From: Crateriforma spongiae
Lineage (GTDB): Bacteria > Planctomycetota > Planctomycetia > Pirellulales > Pirellulaceae
Reading direction: 5' to 3'
DNA length: 64,000 nucleotides
NCBI RefSeq assembly: GCF_012290005.1
Contig: NZ_JAAXMS010000001.1
Span: 434,001 to 498,000 of the forward strand
Of the stretch, positions 28,044 through 36,353 are shown piece after piece. Under the pieces are notes generated by a model. The model searched no databases. It was not told where the DNA came from and saw only the letters and a list, made by a program, of their open reading frames with translations. Each line of letters begins with the position of its first letter. Within the stretch, counting starts at the first letter, position 1. Made by a program: the position numbers and the translations under genes.

Positions 28044-31000
28044 ATGATGATCGAAGCGAAAGATACCGACAGGCTCGAGGATGCCGTCGCAGCTTTCGAA
28101 ACGGATTGGACGAACGATTCGATTGATCGAATCGCCGACGTGCTGAAACGTCACTCCCTTGGCGATGATTTGGCCGCCGCGACCGAATTGATCCGCGTCG
28201 ACATCGAACGTCGATACGGCGCGGGAAACCCATTGGATTTGGCCGACTACCGGTCTGCGTTTCCCCGGCTTTGGCGACACCAGGAATTCGTGTCGCAGAT
28301 TCATTTCGAAGATCGGCGGTCACGCAGCGTTGCCGGGATGCCGGACGATCCGACAAGGTATCAGGAGCAAACCGACCGTCGCATTGATGATGACGACCCG
28401 TCAAGCCGGCAAAGTCCAGGCGATGCTGCGGCATCGACGACGGGACCTTCGGAAGGTCTTCGCCTGAACCTGCGTCGGATCGGATACGAGATCGAAGCAC
28501 GTTTGGGGCGCGGGGCGTTTAGCGAAGTCTACCTGGCGACGGAAAAGCACCTCGCCGGTCGTTTCGTGGTCTTGAAGATCGTTCGTGACGAGCGGAACGA
28601 ATCTCAGCGATTGGCAACGCTGCAACACACGAACATCGTGCCCATCTTTTCGGTCCACCGTTTTGATGATTGCACCGTGTTGTGCATGCCCTATGCGGGA
28701 AGCTTGACGCTGCAAAAGTTTCTGTCCCAGTCGGACATGCCGGAGGATCGAAATGGCCAGTCGTTGATCGCGACACTGTGCAATCGCAGTGACGAAACGG
28801 TTCAGCGGTTCGATGCGGTTGGGACACCTTCGACCGCGACGATCACGCCACAGCAATATGTGAACGATTCTTTCCTGACGCCGCTGGATTGGGCCGCCGA
28901 TCCAATGGTGGCCGACAAGCCGATCGCCGACCAGTCACCGCTGATTCGGCTGCAGCCAATGGGGCGAGCTGACTTAACGTTGTGGCTGTTTTCCAAGATT
29001 GTCGAAGCACTCGTTCACTCGCATGCCCGCGGGATTTTGCACAGCGATCTGAAGCCCGCCAATGTGTTGATCCGAAACGATGGTGAACCGGCGTTGCTGG
29101 ACTTCAACCTTTCCCAATCGTTTCAAAATCATGGTTCCGCGATCGCCGGTGGTACCCTGCCCTACATGTCACCGGAAACCTATCGGCGGATGATGGGTTG
29201 CGATCTGGCCGCGGATCCTCGTGCCGATTTGTGGTCGGTCGGCGTGATGATGTACGAGTTTCTTTGCGGGCGTTTGCCGTTCAAGCCGCCGGAGTCGGCC
29301 GCCGCGATCGATTTGGAAGTCGGCGTGCAGCATCGCCGCGGTCCGGTGGTCTGGGATTCGTCGACAAAGGTCCCGCTGGGGCTGCGGTGCATTATCGAAA
29401 AATGCTTGGCCTTTGATCCGGCCGATCGTTATAGCGACAGCGAACAGTTGCTGACCGACCTGCGATCCCAAGCCACGGATCGCCCGTTGCAATTCGCAAG
29501 TGAACCCTTGCGCGGACGCTGTCACAAATGGTTTCGCCGGCATCCCAAGGCTGTATCGGGCGGCTCGGTTGCGACGTTGGCCGCGCTGACGGCGTTGATG
29601 TTGGTGCCTTTGGCTGTTCGATGGCGGAACCAATCGCTGGCACTCGAAGCAAAGTCGCAATTGGTTCAGTTTCAAGATTTGTCTGACCGCTTACTGGCCA
29701 GACAAATCGTCGATCCACAACGAACCGATCCGAACTACTTCAACGACCTGGTGCGTCCACTGACTGACCGTGGATTGTTGGTACCCGGTGAACCCACGCG
29801 GTGGATTCAAGCGGCGACCACCCGGGAAAGTCAGCTTCAACGAGGTCAGGTGCTGTTCCGGCATCTTGGGCATGCGGCGATCAATGCGGTGGAACGGCTG
29901 GACGATGTTCATGGCACCGACAACGCCACCGAAGCCGATGTTGCCCAATTGCAAACTCTGGTCCATGCGTTTCGGGAAACCATTCGGGCGACCGGCGGTG
30001 ATCCGGATGAATCACGTGCGTACCGCTTCTTGCTGCAAGACCTGCAGCGTTTCACGGAACGTGATGACGTCGACACCAATGAAGATTCCGTCCCGCCGGA
30101 AAAGTTGGCGTACGTCAGCGACGACGAAGCGTACTTGGAGGCAGTGCGAGATTTAAAGGACCGGCACTACCGCGAGGCAATTGAATTGCTAACGATGCTT
30201 GCGGACAAACAGGCCATCGCATCGTCGTTGCGCTGGACCATGCTTGCGCGAGCCCAGCGAGGCCAACGCGAATTCAAAGACGCACTGCTGTCGTTCACGC
30301 AATCCATCGAACGGTCACCCGATTCACCACGTTTGTGGTACTTGCGTGGGCGATGCCAACAAAGCCTGAAAAGGTTCGCCAAAGCCGAATCGGACTACCA
30401 CCGTGCGTTGCAGTTGGATCCGGCGTTTGTTTCGGCACGCTGGTCACACGCGCAGTGTCTGATGGCTTTGGGTCAGCCCGAAGAAGCCTTGCAGACGCTC
30501 AATACAGGGCTTCAGCATCGTCCCGAAAACTTGTCGTTGACGATCTTGCGAAGCCAAGTTCAACGTCAACTTGGGAACACCGACGCTTCCAAAGCCGACT
30601 ATGCCAAGGCGATCGAGGGGACGCCGGAGAGTTTTGCCGAGTACCTGAATCGAGCCAAATATCGCCAAGGCGATGATTTGGAAGGCAAGTTGGCGGATTT
30701 GCTGGAGGCCAAGAAGTTGCGCGCGACTTCACCGGAGGTGCATTATCAGTTGGCAGCGGTCCATACAAAACTGGGTGACTTGGATGCCGCCATCGCATCA
30801 CTGGACGAAGTCCGCCGGCTGAACCCCAGCGATGAACGTGCGATGGTCGATACCGGCGTATTGTTGGCACGCTCGCAAGAAACCGAGTCGGCGCTGCAAA
30901 TGATGGATGCCGCACTTCAGCGGCCCAACAGCGGGCGAACGCTGTACCAGGCCGCGTGTATCTGTTCCCTGGTCGGTGACAACACACGCTATCAGCGAGG

Positions 31001-31196
31001 CGTGTCGCTATTGGCCAGTGCAATTCATTCCGGCTATGGCGTGGACCTGCTTCGCACAGATACCGACTTGGACGCCCTGCGACGTTTTCCCGGCTTTGCG
31101 GCCGTGGGGCGGACGGCCGAATTGGTACGTCGGACTCGATACAGCAATCGGAATCAGGGGCAAGACGAACAGGACGTTTGGGATATCACCGACTAG
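28044..31196 (+). CDS. Membrane Ser/Thr protein kinase with TPR domain
   Basis: A 1050-residue protein. After a variable N-terminus, the kinase domain spans about residues 150-470. It has the glycine loop GRGAFSEVY, the ATP-site Lys in VVLKIV, HSDLKPANVL in place of HRDxKPxN, DFN in place of DFG, and GGTLPYMSPE. A transmembrane helix follows at about 507-527 (GGSVATLAALTALMLVPLAV), then a TPR-rich region (about 690-1000) that is probably on the other side of the membrane. The fixed catalytic Asp suggests activity, but the HRD Arg is missing. It should signal to the ECF sigma factor. The ATG at 28044 is the likely start; the frame is open 72 codons upstream. Confidence 0.88.
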   Translation: MMIEAKDTDRLEDAVAAFETDWTNDSIDRIADVLKRHSLGDDLAAATELIRVDIERRYGAGNPLDLADYRSAFPRLWRHQEFVSQIHFEDRRSRSVAGMPDDPTRYQEQTDRRIDDDDPSSRQSPGDAAASTTGPSEGLRLNLRRIGYEIEARLGRGAFSEVYLATEKHLAGRFVVLKIVRDERNESQRLATLQHTNIVPIFSVHRFDDCTVLCMPYAGSLTLQKFLSQSDMPEDRNGQSLIATLCNRSDETVQRFDAVGTPSTATITPQQYVNDSFLTPLDWAADPMVADKPIADQSPLIRLQPMGRADLTLWLFSKIVEALVHSHARGILHSDLKPANVLIRNDGEPALLDFNLSQSFQNHGSAIAGGTLPYMSPETYRRMMGCDLAADPRADLWSVGVMMYEFLCGRLPFKPPESAAAIDLEVGVQHRRGPVVWDSSTKVPLGLRCIIEKCLAFDPADRYSDSEQLLTDLRSQATDRPLQFASEPLRGRCHKWFRRHPKAVSGGSVATLAALTALMLVPLAVRWRNQSLALEAKSQLVQFQDLSDRLLARQIVDPQRTDPNYFNDLVRPLTDRGLLVPGEPTRWIQAATTRESQLQRGQVLFRHLGHAAINAVERLDDVHGTDNATEADVAQLQTLVHAFRETIRATGGDPDESRAYRFLLQDLQRFTERDDVDTNEDSVPPEKLAYVSDDEAYLEAVRDLKDRHYREAIELLTMLADKQAIASSLRWTMLARAQRGQREFKDALLSFTQSIERSPDSPRLWYLRGRCQQSLKRFAKAESDYHRALQLDPAFVSARWSHAQCLMALGQPEEALQTLNTGLQHRPENLSLTILRSQVQRQLGNTDASKADYAKAIEGTPESFAEYLNRAKYRQGDDLEGKLADLLEAKKLRATSPEVHYQLAAVHTKLGDLDAAIASLDEVRRLNPSDERAMVDTGVLLARSQETESALQMMDAALQRPNSGRTLYQAACICSLVGDNTRYQRGVSLLASAIHSGYGVDLLRTDTDLDALRRFPGFAAVGRTAELVRRTRYSNRNQGQDEQDVWDITD

Positions 31197-31257
31197 GCAT
31201 ACACAACAATTTTCGTTTTTTGTCCACACCGCAATCGCGGAATGAAAGGAACCACCC

Positions 31258-33294
31258 TTGCCCGCCCCTAATCGACGACGCCAGATTCAATCACAGTTGT
31301 TGGAATCGCGTCGAATGCTTGCCGCGTTCGGAACGCCGTGGCCTGATCCATCCAGCCTGTCCATCAGTTTTGCCCACGACGGTTCGGATATTCACGGGCA
31401 AGATAACGAAATCCATTCGCAACTTGACGCTTTGGCCGACCGCCAAGAGTGGCAAGAGTTGGCGCTGCGTGCTTTTCAAACCTGGTCATACGTCGCCGAC
31501 ATTAACGTCGCACTGACGAATGACGCGGGCGCCGACTTCGGAACGCCGGGATTGCAGCAAAATGATCCGCGGTTCGGTGAATTTCGAATCGGATCGATTC
31601 CACAGTCCGGCGCTCTAGCCAACACGTTGCCTTTCCAAGTGATGGCGGGAACGCTGTCGGGTGACTTGTTGCTAAACTCCGCCACGAATTTCGCCTATCA
31701 CGATTGGGCCGGTGGCGCCGCGCCCGATCCCACGCCGCCGGAATCGCCACAACAGTTCGATCTGTTCAGCGTTTTCTTGCACGAAGCGGGCAATGCCCTG
31801 GGCATCGAAGACAATGACTTGACGTCGTCGGTCATGTTCCAAAACTACACCGTCCCCAAAGGGATTCTGACGGCCCAAGACATCGCCGATATCCAAGCAT
31901 TATATGGCCAGCGGTCCGACGACTATGAATCCGCTGACAACGGATCGTTTTTGACGGCAAGCCTGATCGCGAATCCCGCCGGTTTTGATCCAGCAGGTCA
32001 GACCATCCGAGTGCGCGGAAGTCTAAAAGACGCGGCGGACGTCGACGTGTATCGGTACGTCCCTTTGTCGTTGTCTGGCGACGTGACGGTGACCCTGCAG
32101 GCTCGCGAAATCAGCTTGCTTCAAGGCAAGATTGAACTGCTGAACTTGACCGGAGGCATTTTGGCTTCGGCCGAAGCCGATTCTGTTTTTGACAATGATG
32201 TGTCATTGACCCTCGGCGGACTGTCCGCACAACAGCTGGCCTACATTCGTGTGACGGGAGCCGACGGCGATGTCTACAGTGCCGGTGATTATGACTTGGT
32301 CATCGATTACCGATCCGATACGGTTCAAGCATCGGACTTGGTGACACCCGCCTACGACAGTTTGGCCGAGCACCTGTGGCAAAACTTTGACTTGATCGAT
32401 GACGAAGTCGGTGCGACCGATGTGATCGCCGACGCTCTGCCCTTGCCCGTGATGCCTGGCGGGATCCAAAGTCATCGCCAGGAAGTCCTTTCGTCGGTCG
32501 GCGGTACCAATAACAGTGGATCCACCGACGTCGATGTCTGGAAAGTGGCCGTACCGGCCAATGTTAGCGGCGCGATGCGGGTTCACCTGTCGCCGATCGG
32601 TGGTGATGCTGCGGCAGACTTGAAGATTCAAATTCTGGATGCCAGTGGCGCCACCGTCGGTGCGTCCGGACGCTTAGCAGCGGATGGTACTTGGACATTA
32701 GACGTCGACCAGCCCACACCGGGGGCCGAGTACTTTCTGCGGATTTCGGTGGATCCCAGTTCTGCCGTGGATGTCGGCAACTATGTCGCGTCGGCCGAAT
32801 TCACACCGGCGTTTACCGACGCACACCAGATGTTCTCGCGGACGATCCAACCGGGCGAAGATGAATTCGTCCGCTGGAATTTGCGTGAATCGAAGATGTA
32901 TCGTTTCGACTTGTCGGCAACGGCAGCATCCGACGATGCCGGTGTTCGACTGACCGTGTACGACGCATTCACCAAAGAAGTCGTTTTGGTTGTCGGGGCA
33001 ACCGCGGGCGGTTCACGTTCCGTTCACGCGATGTTGGATTCTGGTGACTATATCCTGCGGTTTGCGGCGGTATCGCGCGGTGATGCTCCGGTGCAAGCGG
33101 TGGATGCGTCATTGTTCGTTCACGGCTTGTCCGATGATCAAGATCCCGGAAACGGATCCGATCCGGACGAAGGCGATTCAGACTACGATCCCTACTACTA
33201 TTACGACGACTACGACTACGATTACGACTATTACTACTACTATTACGATCCGTTCGGGTACGACGACTACTACTCGTCCTATTCATCCAATTGA
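31258..33294 (+). CDS. Secreted matrixin-like protein with Tyr/Asp-rich tail
   Basis: A 678-residue protein. The N-terminus (SQLLESRRMLAA) resembles the planctomycetal LEPR-XLL signal. A matrixin-like fold follows (about 25-220), including a Met-turn-like SSVMFQNYT. Its zinc motif is degenerate: HEAGNALGIED replaces HExxHxxGxxH, with Asn at position 179 and Asp at 185. Strand-rich repeats resembling bacterial pre-peptidase domains follow (about 230-610). The last 37 residues (642-678) contain 18 Tyr and 10 Asp. It is probably not an active protease but a surface or matrix protein. The TTG start has AAAGG 7 bases upstream. The next gene, a TPR-sulfotransferase, starts 11 bases after the stop. 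Confidence 0.8.
   Translation: MPAPNRRRQIQSQLLESRRMLAAFGTPWPDPSSLSISFAHDGSDIHGQDNEIHSQLDALADRQEWQELALRAFQTWSYVADINVALTNDAGADFGTPGLQQNDPRFGEFRIGSIPQSGALANTLPFQVMAGTLSGDLLLNSATNFAYHDWAGGAAPDPTPPESPQQFDLFSVFLHEAGNALGIEDNDLTSSVMFQNYTVPKGILTAQDIADIQALYGQRSDDYESADNGSFLTASLIANPAGFDPAGQTIRVRGSLKDAADVDVYRYVPLSLSGDVTVTLQAREISLLQGKIELLNLTGGILASAEADSVFDNDVSLTLGGLSAQQLAYIRVTGADGDVYSAGDYDLVIDYRSDTVQASDLVTPAYDSLAEHLWQNFDLIDDEVGATDVIADALPLPVMPGGIQSHRQEVLSSVGGTNNSGSTDVDVWKVAVPANVSGAMRVHLSPIGGDAAADLKIQILDASGATVGASGRLAADGTWTLDVDQPTPGAEYFLRISVDPSSAVDVGNYVASAEFTPAFTDAHQMFSRTIQPGEDEFVRWNLRESKMYRFDLSATAASDDAGVRLTVYDAFTKEVVLVVGATAGGSRSVHAMLDSGDYILRFAAVSRGDAPVQAVDASLFVHGLSDDQDPGNGSDPDEGDSDYDPYYYYDDYDYDYDYYYYYYDPFGYDDYYSSYSSN
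33181..33291 (+). repeat. Tyr/Asp-coding low-complexity tract
   Basis: Codons for residues 642-678 of the matrixin-like protein: TAC/TAT and GAC/GAT in irregular order, giving 18 Tyr and 10 Asp of 37. Mixed codon use suggests selection on protein sequence rather than simple DNA slippage. Confidence 0.8.
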
Positions 33295-33305
33295 AGGGGG
33301 GCGAT

Positions 33306-35393
33306 ATGAGCGTGATGAATGGATCGGATGTGGGAGCGTCTGCTGGGCGTGATCGTCGCGGTGGATTTGCAGCAACCTTGCCACAGCATCAGGCTGTGGG
33401 GCTCGATCAGTTGATCCAACAACTATCGCAGCAGGCGGTTGCCAGGTATCGCACCCTGCAAGTCAACAGTGGCGACGCTTCGGCGGCTGCGTTGACAGCG
33501 ACGGCCGTCCACCAGCATGCGTGTCGGAGGCTCCGAAGAGACGCCGAATGCACAACCGCCTTGAACGTTTGTGCCATTGAGCTGTTGAGGCAAGGACACG
33601 GACGACGTGCAACGGAACTGTTGCATTCATCTCCGGGATCGCTGCACCACGACGATCATTCGTTGTTGATCGTCGCATTGGCATCGTTGGCCGATGAGGA
33701 TTTGGCGGCGGCTGAAACGATGCTGATTCGTTCCGTCGATTGCCAGCCCAACCAAGCAATGGCCTGGTTGATTCTGGCGCGGATTTACCGCGATCAGGGG
33801 AATGCCGATCGTGCGATTGCGTACTTCGAACGGGGGCTTTTACTGGATCCCGAACACGGCGATGCCGCCATCGATCTGGCGCGGCTGTATGTCGGACGAC
33901 GGCAGGTTTCGGCGGCCATTTCGACGTTGCGTCCCGCCCTGGCGCGGCATCCTCGTTCGGCCGCATTGAATGAGACGTTTGCGGCGCTGCTGCTGCGACG
34001 TGCGGCATGGCTCCGCCGTTTGCGTCGGATCAATGCCGCAACGGAACTGTCAAAAAAGGCACTGCGGCATCTGCGAATCGCAGTTCAGTCACGACCCACC
34101 GCCGAATTGTGGGCACGGATCGGAACCGGTGAATTGAGGCGAGAAAACTTCACCGCCGCTCGTCAAGCATTCGAATCAGCGTTGGCACTGAACCCCGATT
34201 TTCGACCTGCGGCAACGCGACTGGCAACCTTGGATGTTGATCAAGGCAACATCGACGGAGCACGAAGCCAGTTTGACCGACTGGTACAGCAATCCGATTC
34301 GTCGGCGTTAGCACACTTTCGGTATTCTCGAATTCGGAAATTCAAACCAGACGATCAATCGAATCGCTATCTGACCGAATTGCGTCGGCGATTGGCAAAA
34401 GCAGACCAGCCGGTGGAACAAACCCAGTGGCTGTATACCATCGCGAAAGTTTGCGATGACTGCGGTGATTTTGATCAGGCCTGGGACGCATATCGACAAG
34501 CCAACCAGATCAAAATGCGTCGCATGCGTCCCGATGAATCAGGACGTATGGCTGGCATCGTTGATGATGCCATCGCGGCGTTTGATGCGGACACGTTTCA
34601 ACATTTTGCTGGGATCGGACACGGTTCTCAGCAGCCGATCTTCATCGTCGGAATGCCGAGATCCGGGACCACTTTGACCGAACAGATCCTAAGCTGCCAT
34701 TCACTGATCGATGGCGCCGGCGAATTGAAAGATCTGGAACGCCTGCGGTGCCGAATGTTTCGAGCTTGGCACCAACGAATGCAGTCATCGGGATCGTTCC
34801 GCGGGCCGGTTCGCGCGGTCAAGTATCACAACGGGTTGCCCTTTGCCCAGGCGGAAGACTTCAAACAGTTTCAGATGGACTACTTGGAACAACTGTCCGT
34901 TCATCAAGTTGATGGTCAGTACGTGACCGACAAAATGCCGACCAATTTCATGCATCTCGGTCTGGTCGCCCTCTGTTTTACAAACGCACGCATCATCCAC
35001 TGTCGGCGAGATCCGATGGACATTCTGGCGTCATCGATGTGCCAGAATTTGACGCCGCCATTTTGTGATCCCGATACCTTGGCCGATTACTACATCCAAT
35101 ATCGTCGGATGATGGATCATTGGCGACGGGTCGTTCCCAACCGATTGGTCGAAGTCGACTACGAAAAACTGGCTTCGGACAGCGAAAGTCAGATTCGTCG
35201 TGTGTTCACCGAACTTGAAATCCCTTTCCAAGACGCTTGCTTACGATTTCATGAAAATGACCGATCGGTCCACACGCCGAGCAAATTCCAAGTACGCCAA
35301 CCGATGTACGCAACATCGATCGGCAAATGGAAACGCTTTGAACGTCAATTGAAGCCGATCGCCGAACGTCTTCAGCAGGCATCGACGGATTGA
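33306..35393 (+). CDS. TPR-sulfotransferase (PAPS-dependent)
   Basis: A 695-residue cytoplasmic protein. The N-terminal half (about 35-430) is helical with TPR repeats, for example AWLILARIYRDQGNADRAIAYFERGLLLDP (written here as motif range about 150-185). The sulfotransferase domain (about 440-690) has the PAPS 5'-phosphosulfate loop FIVGMPRSGTTLTEQIL, GAGEL with a possible catalytic Glu, TDKMPTN, and the 3'-phosphate loop IIHCRRDPMDILASSM. This is the Sulfotransfer_3-like, TPST-related branch. The ATG has a run of G and A (AAGGGGGG) just upstream; a TTG at 33291 overlaps the preceding stop. Position 11 bases after a Tyr/Asp-tailed protein suggests that protein as the substrate, which is inference. 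Confidence 0.85.
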   Translation: MSVMNGSDVGASAGRDRRGGFAATLPQHQAVGLDQLIQQLSQQAVARYRTLQVNSGDASAAALTATAVHQHACRRLRRDAECTTALNVCAIELLRQGHGRRATELLHSSPGSLHHDDHSLLIVALASLADEDLAAAETMLIRSVDCQPNQAMAWLILARIYRDQGNADRAIAYFERGLLLDPEHGDAAIDLARLYVGRRQVSAAISTLRPALARHPRSAALNETFAALLLRRAAWLRRLRRINAATELSKKALRHLRIAVQSRPTAELWARIGTGELRRENFTAARQAFESALALNPDFRPAATRLATLDVDQGNIDGARSQFDRLVQQSDSSALAHFRYSRIRKFKPDDQSNRYLTELRRRLAKADQPVEQTQWLYTIAKVCDDCGDFDQAWDAYRQANQIKMRRMRPDESGRMAGIVDDAIAAFDADTFQHFAGIGHGSQQPIFIVGMPRSGTTLTEQILSCHSLIDGAGELKDLERLRCRMFRAWHQRMQSSGSFRGPVRAVKYHNGLPFAQAEDFKQFQMDYLEQLSVHQVDGQYVTDKMPTNFMHLGLVALCFTNARIIHCRRDPMDILASSMCQNLTPPFCDPDTLADYYIQYRRMMDHWRRVVPNRLVEVDYEKLASDSESQIRRVFTELEIPFQDACLRFHENDRSVHTPSKFQVRQPMYATSIGKWKRFERQLKPIAERLQQASTD

Positions 35394-35409
35394 CGCCGAT
35401 GCCGGCATA

Positions 35410-36078
35410 CTAGTCGCGGCGGTTCAATAGAATGAACAGGTAATACGCCAGCGTCATGACCGATTGCAGGGTCGCCGCCACATAGGTCAGTGCCGCGGCG
35501 TTCAATACCTTCGACACGTACGGCAGTTCCGCTTCAGCGATCAAACGCTGGTCGACCAATTGTTGCTTCGCTCGCGCACTGGCATCGAATTCAACCGGCA
35601 AATTAATCAGCTGGAAAAATACCACGGCCGAAAACAGGGCCACACCGATCCACGCCAGTGGTTGTGATCCCAACCAGATGCCTCCGATCAGCATCCAAAC
35701 CCCTGCACCACTGCCGAAGCTGGCTGCGGGAACCGCCAGATTGCGAATCACCAGCGGTGCGTACTGTCGGGCGTCTTGAAACGCGTGACCCGCCTCGTGG
35801 CAGGCGACGCCAAGGGCTGCCATGTTGCGTCCGTTGTAGACATCCGCCGACAATCGGACGACTTTGCCACGGGGATCGTAATGATCGCTCAGGTGACCGG
35901 GCACCATTTCGATCGGCACACCTTGCAGACCGCCGGAATCAAGCATGCGACGTGCCGCTTCGGCACCGCTCATTCGCGCCGGAACTTCGCTCATGCTGCT
36001 GAAGTTCGACTTGACTCGCCACTGGGCGTACAGACCCAAAAGAAACGGCGGCAAAACGAATAGGAAATACAGAAGCAT
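35410..36078 (-). CDS. YugP-type membrane zinc metallopeptidase
   Basis: A 222-residue integral membrane protein with an N-terminal helix, the zinc motif ACHEAGHAFQDA near residue 93, and three further hydrophobic helices (for example WMLIGGIWLGSQPLAWIGVALFSAVVFF). Length and layout fit the neutral zinc metallopeptidase family of Bacillus YugP. The substrates are unknown. It is convergent with the sulfotransferase gene, 16 bases away, so it is not part of that operon. Confidence 0.85.
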   Translation of the reverse strand: MLLYFLFVLPPFLLGLYAQWRVKSNFSSMSEVPARMSGAEAARRMLDSGGLQGVPIEMVPGHLSDHYDPRGKVVRLSADVYNGRNMAALGVACHEAGHAFQDARQYAPLVIRNLAVPAASFGSGAGVWMLIGGIWLGSQPLAWIGVALFSAVVFFQLINLPVEFDASARAKQQLVDQRLIAEAELPYVSKVLNAAALTYVAATLQSVMTLAYYLFILLNRRD

Positions 36079-36353
36079 CGGTTTTCAAGTTCCTTGCAGA
36101 ACGGCTCAGGGCTGGGAGCGGCCAACATGGCAGCAAATGCAATTCAAACCAGTATTGAACGCAATTGGCGGACCAAAGGCTCGAGACTGCTGACCACCGG
36201 ATCGACGATCATCCAAATTGTTATCGCTGGTGATCCTTCAGTGGTTCGTAGCGATTGTAGCGCTCTTGGCTAGAAAATGCTGCCGGGGGGTATGGTGGGC
36301 TCCCGGAATTTGTCCGCCAGTGCCGCTTTCCATTACCGTTGGTGGTCTTGCGA

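Noticed and set aside
33181-33291. Possible simple microsatellite (TAC/GAC repeat)
   Set aside because: Synonymous codons are mixed (TAC, TAT, GAC, GAT) and the order is irregular, so slippage alone does not explain it.
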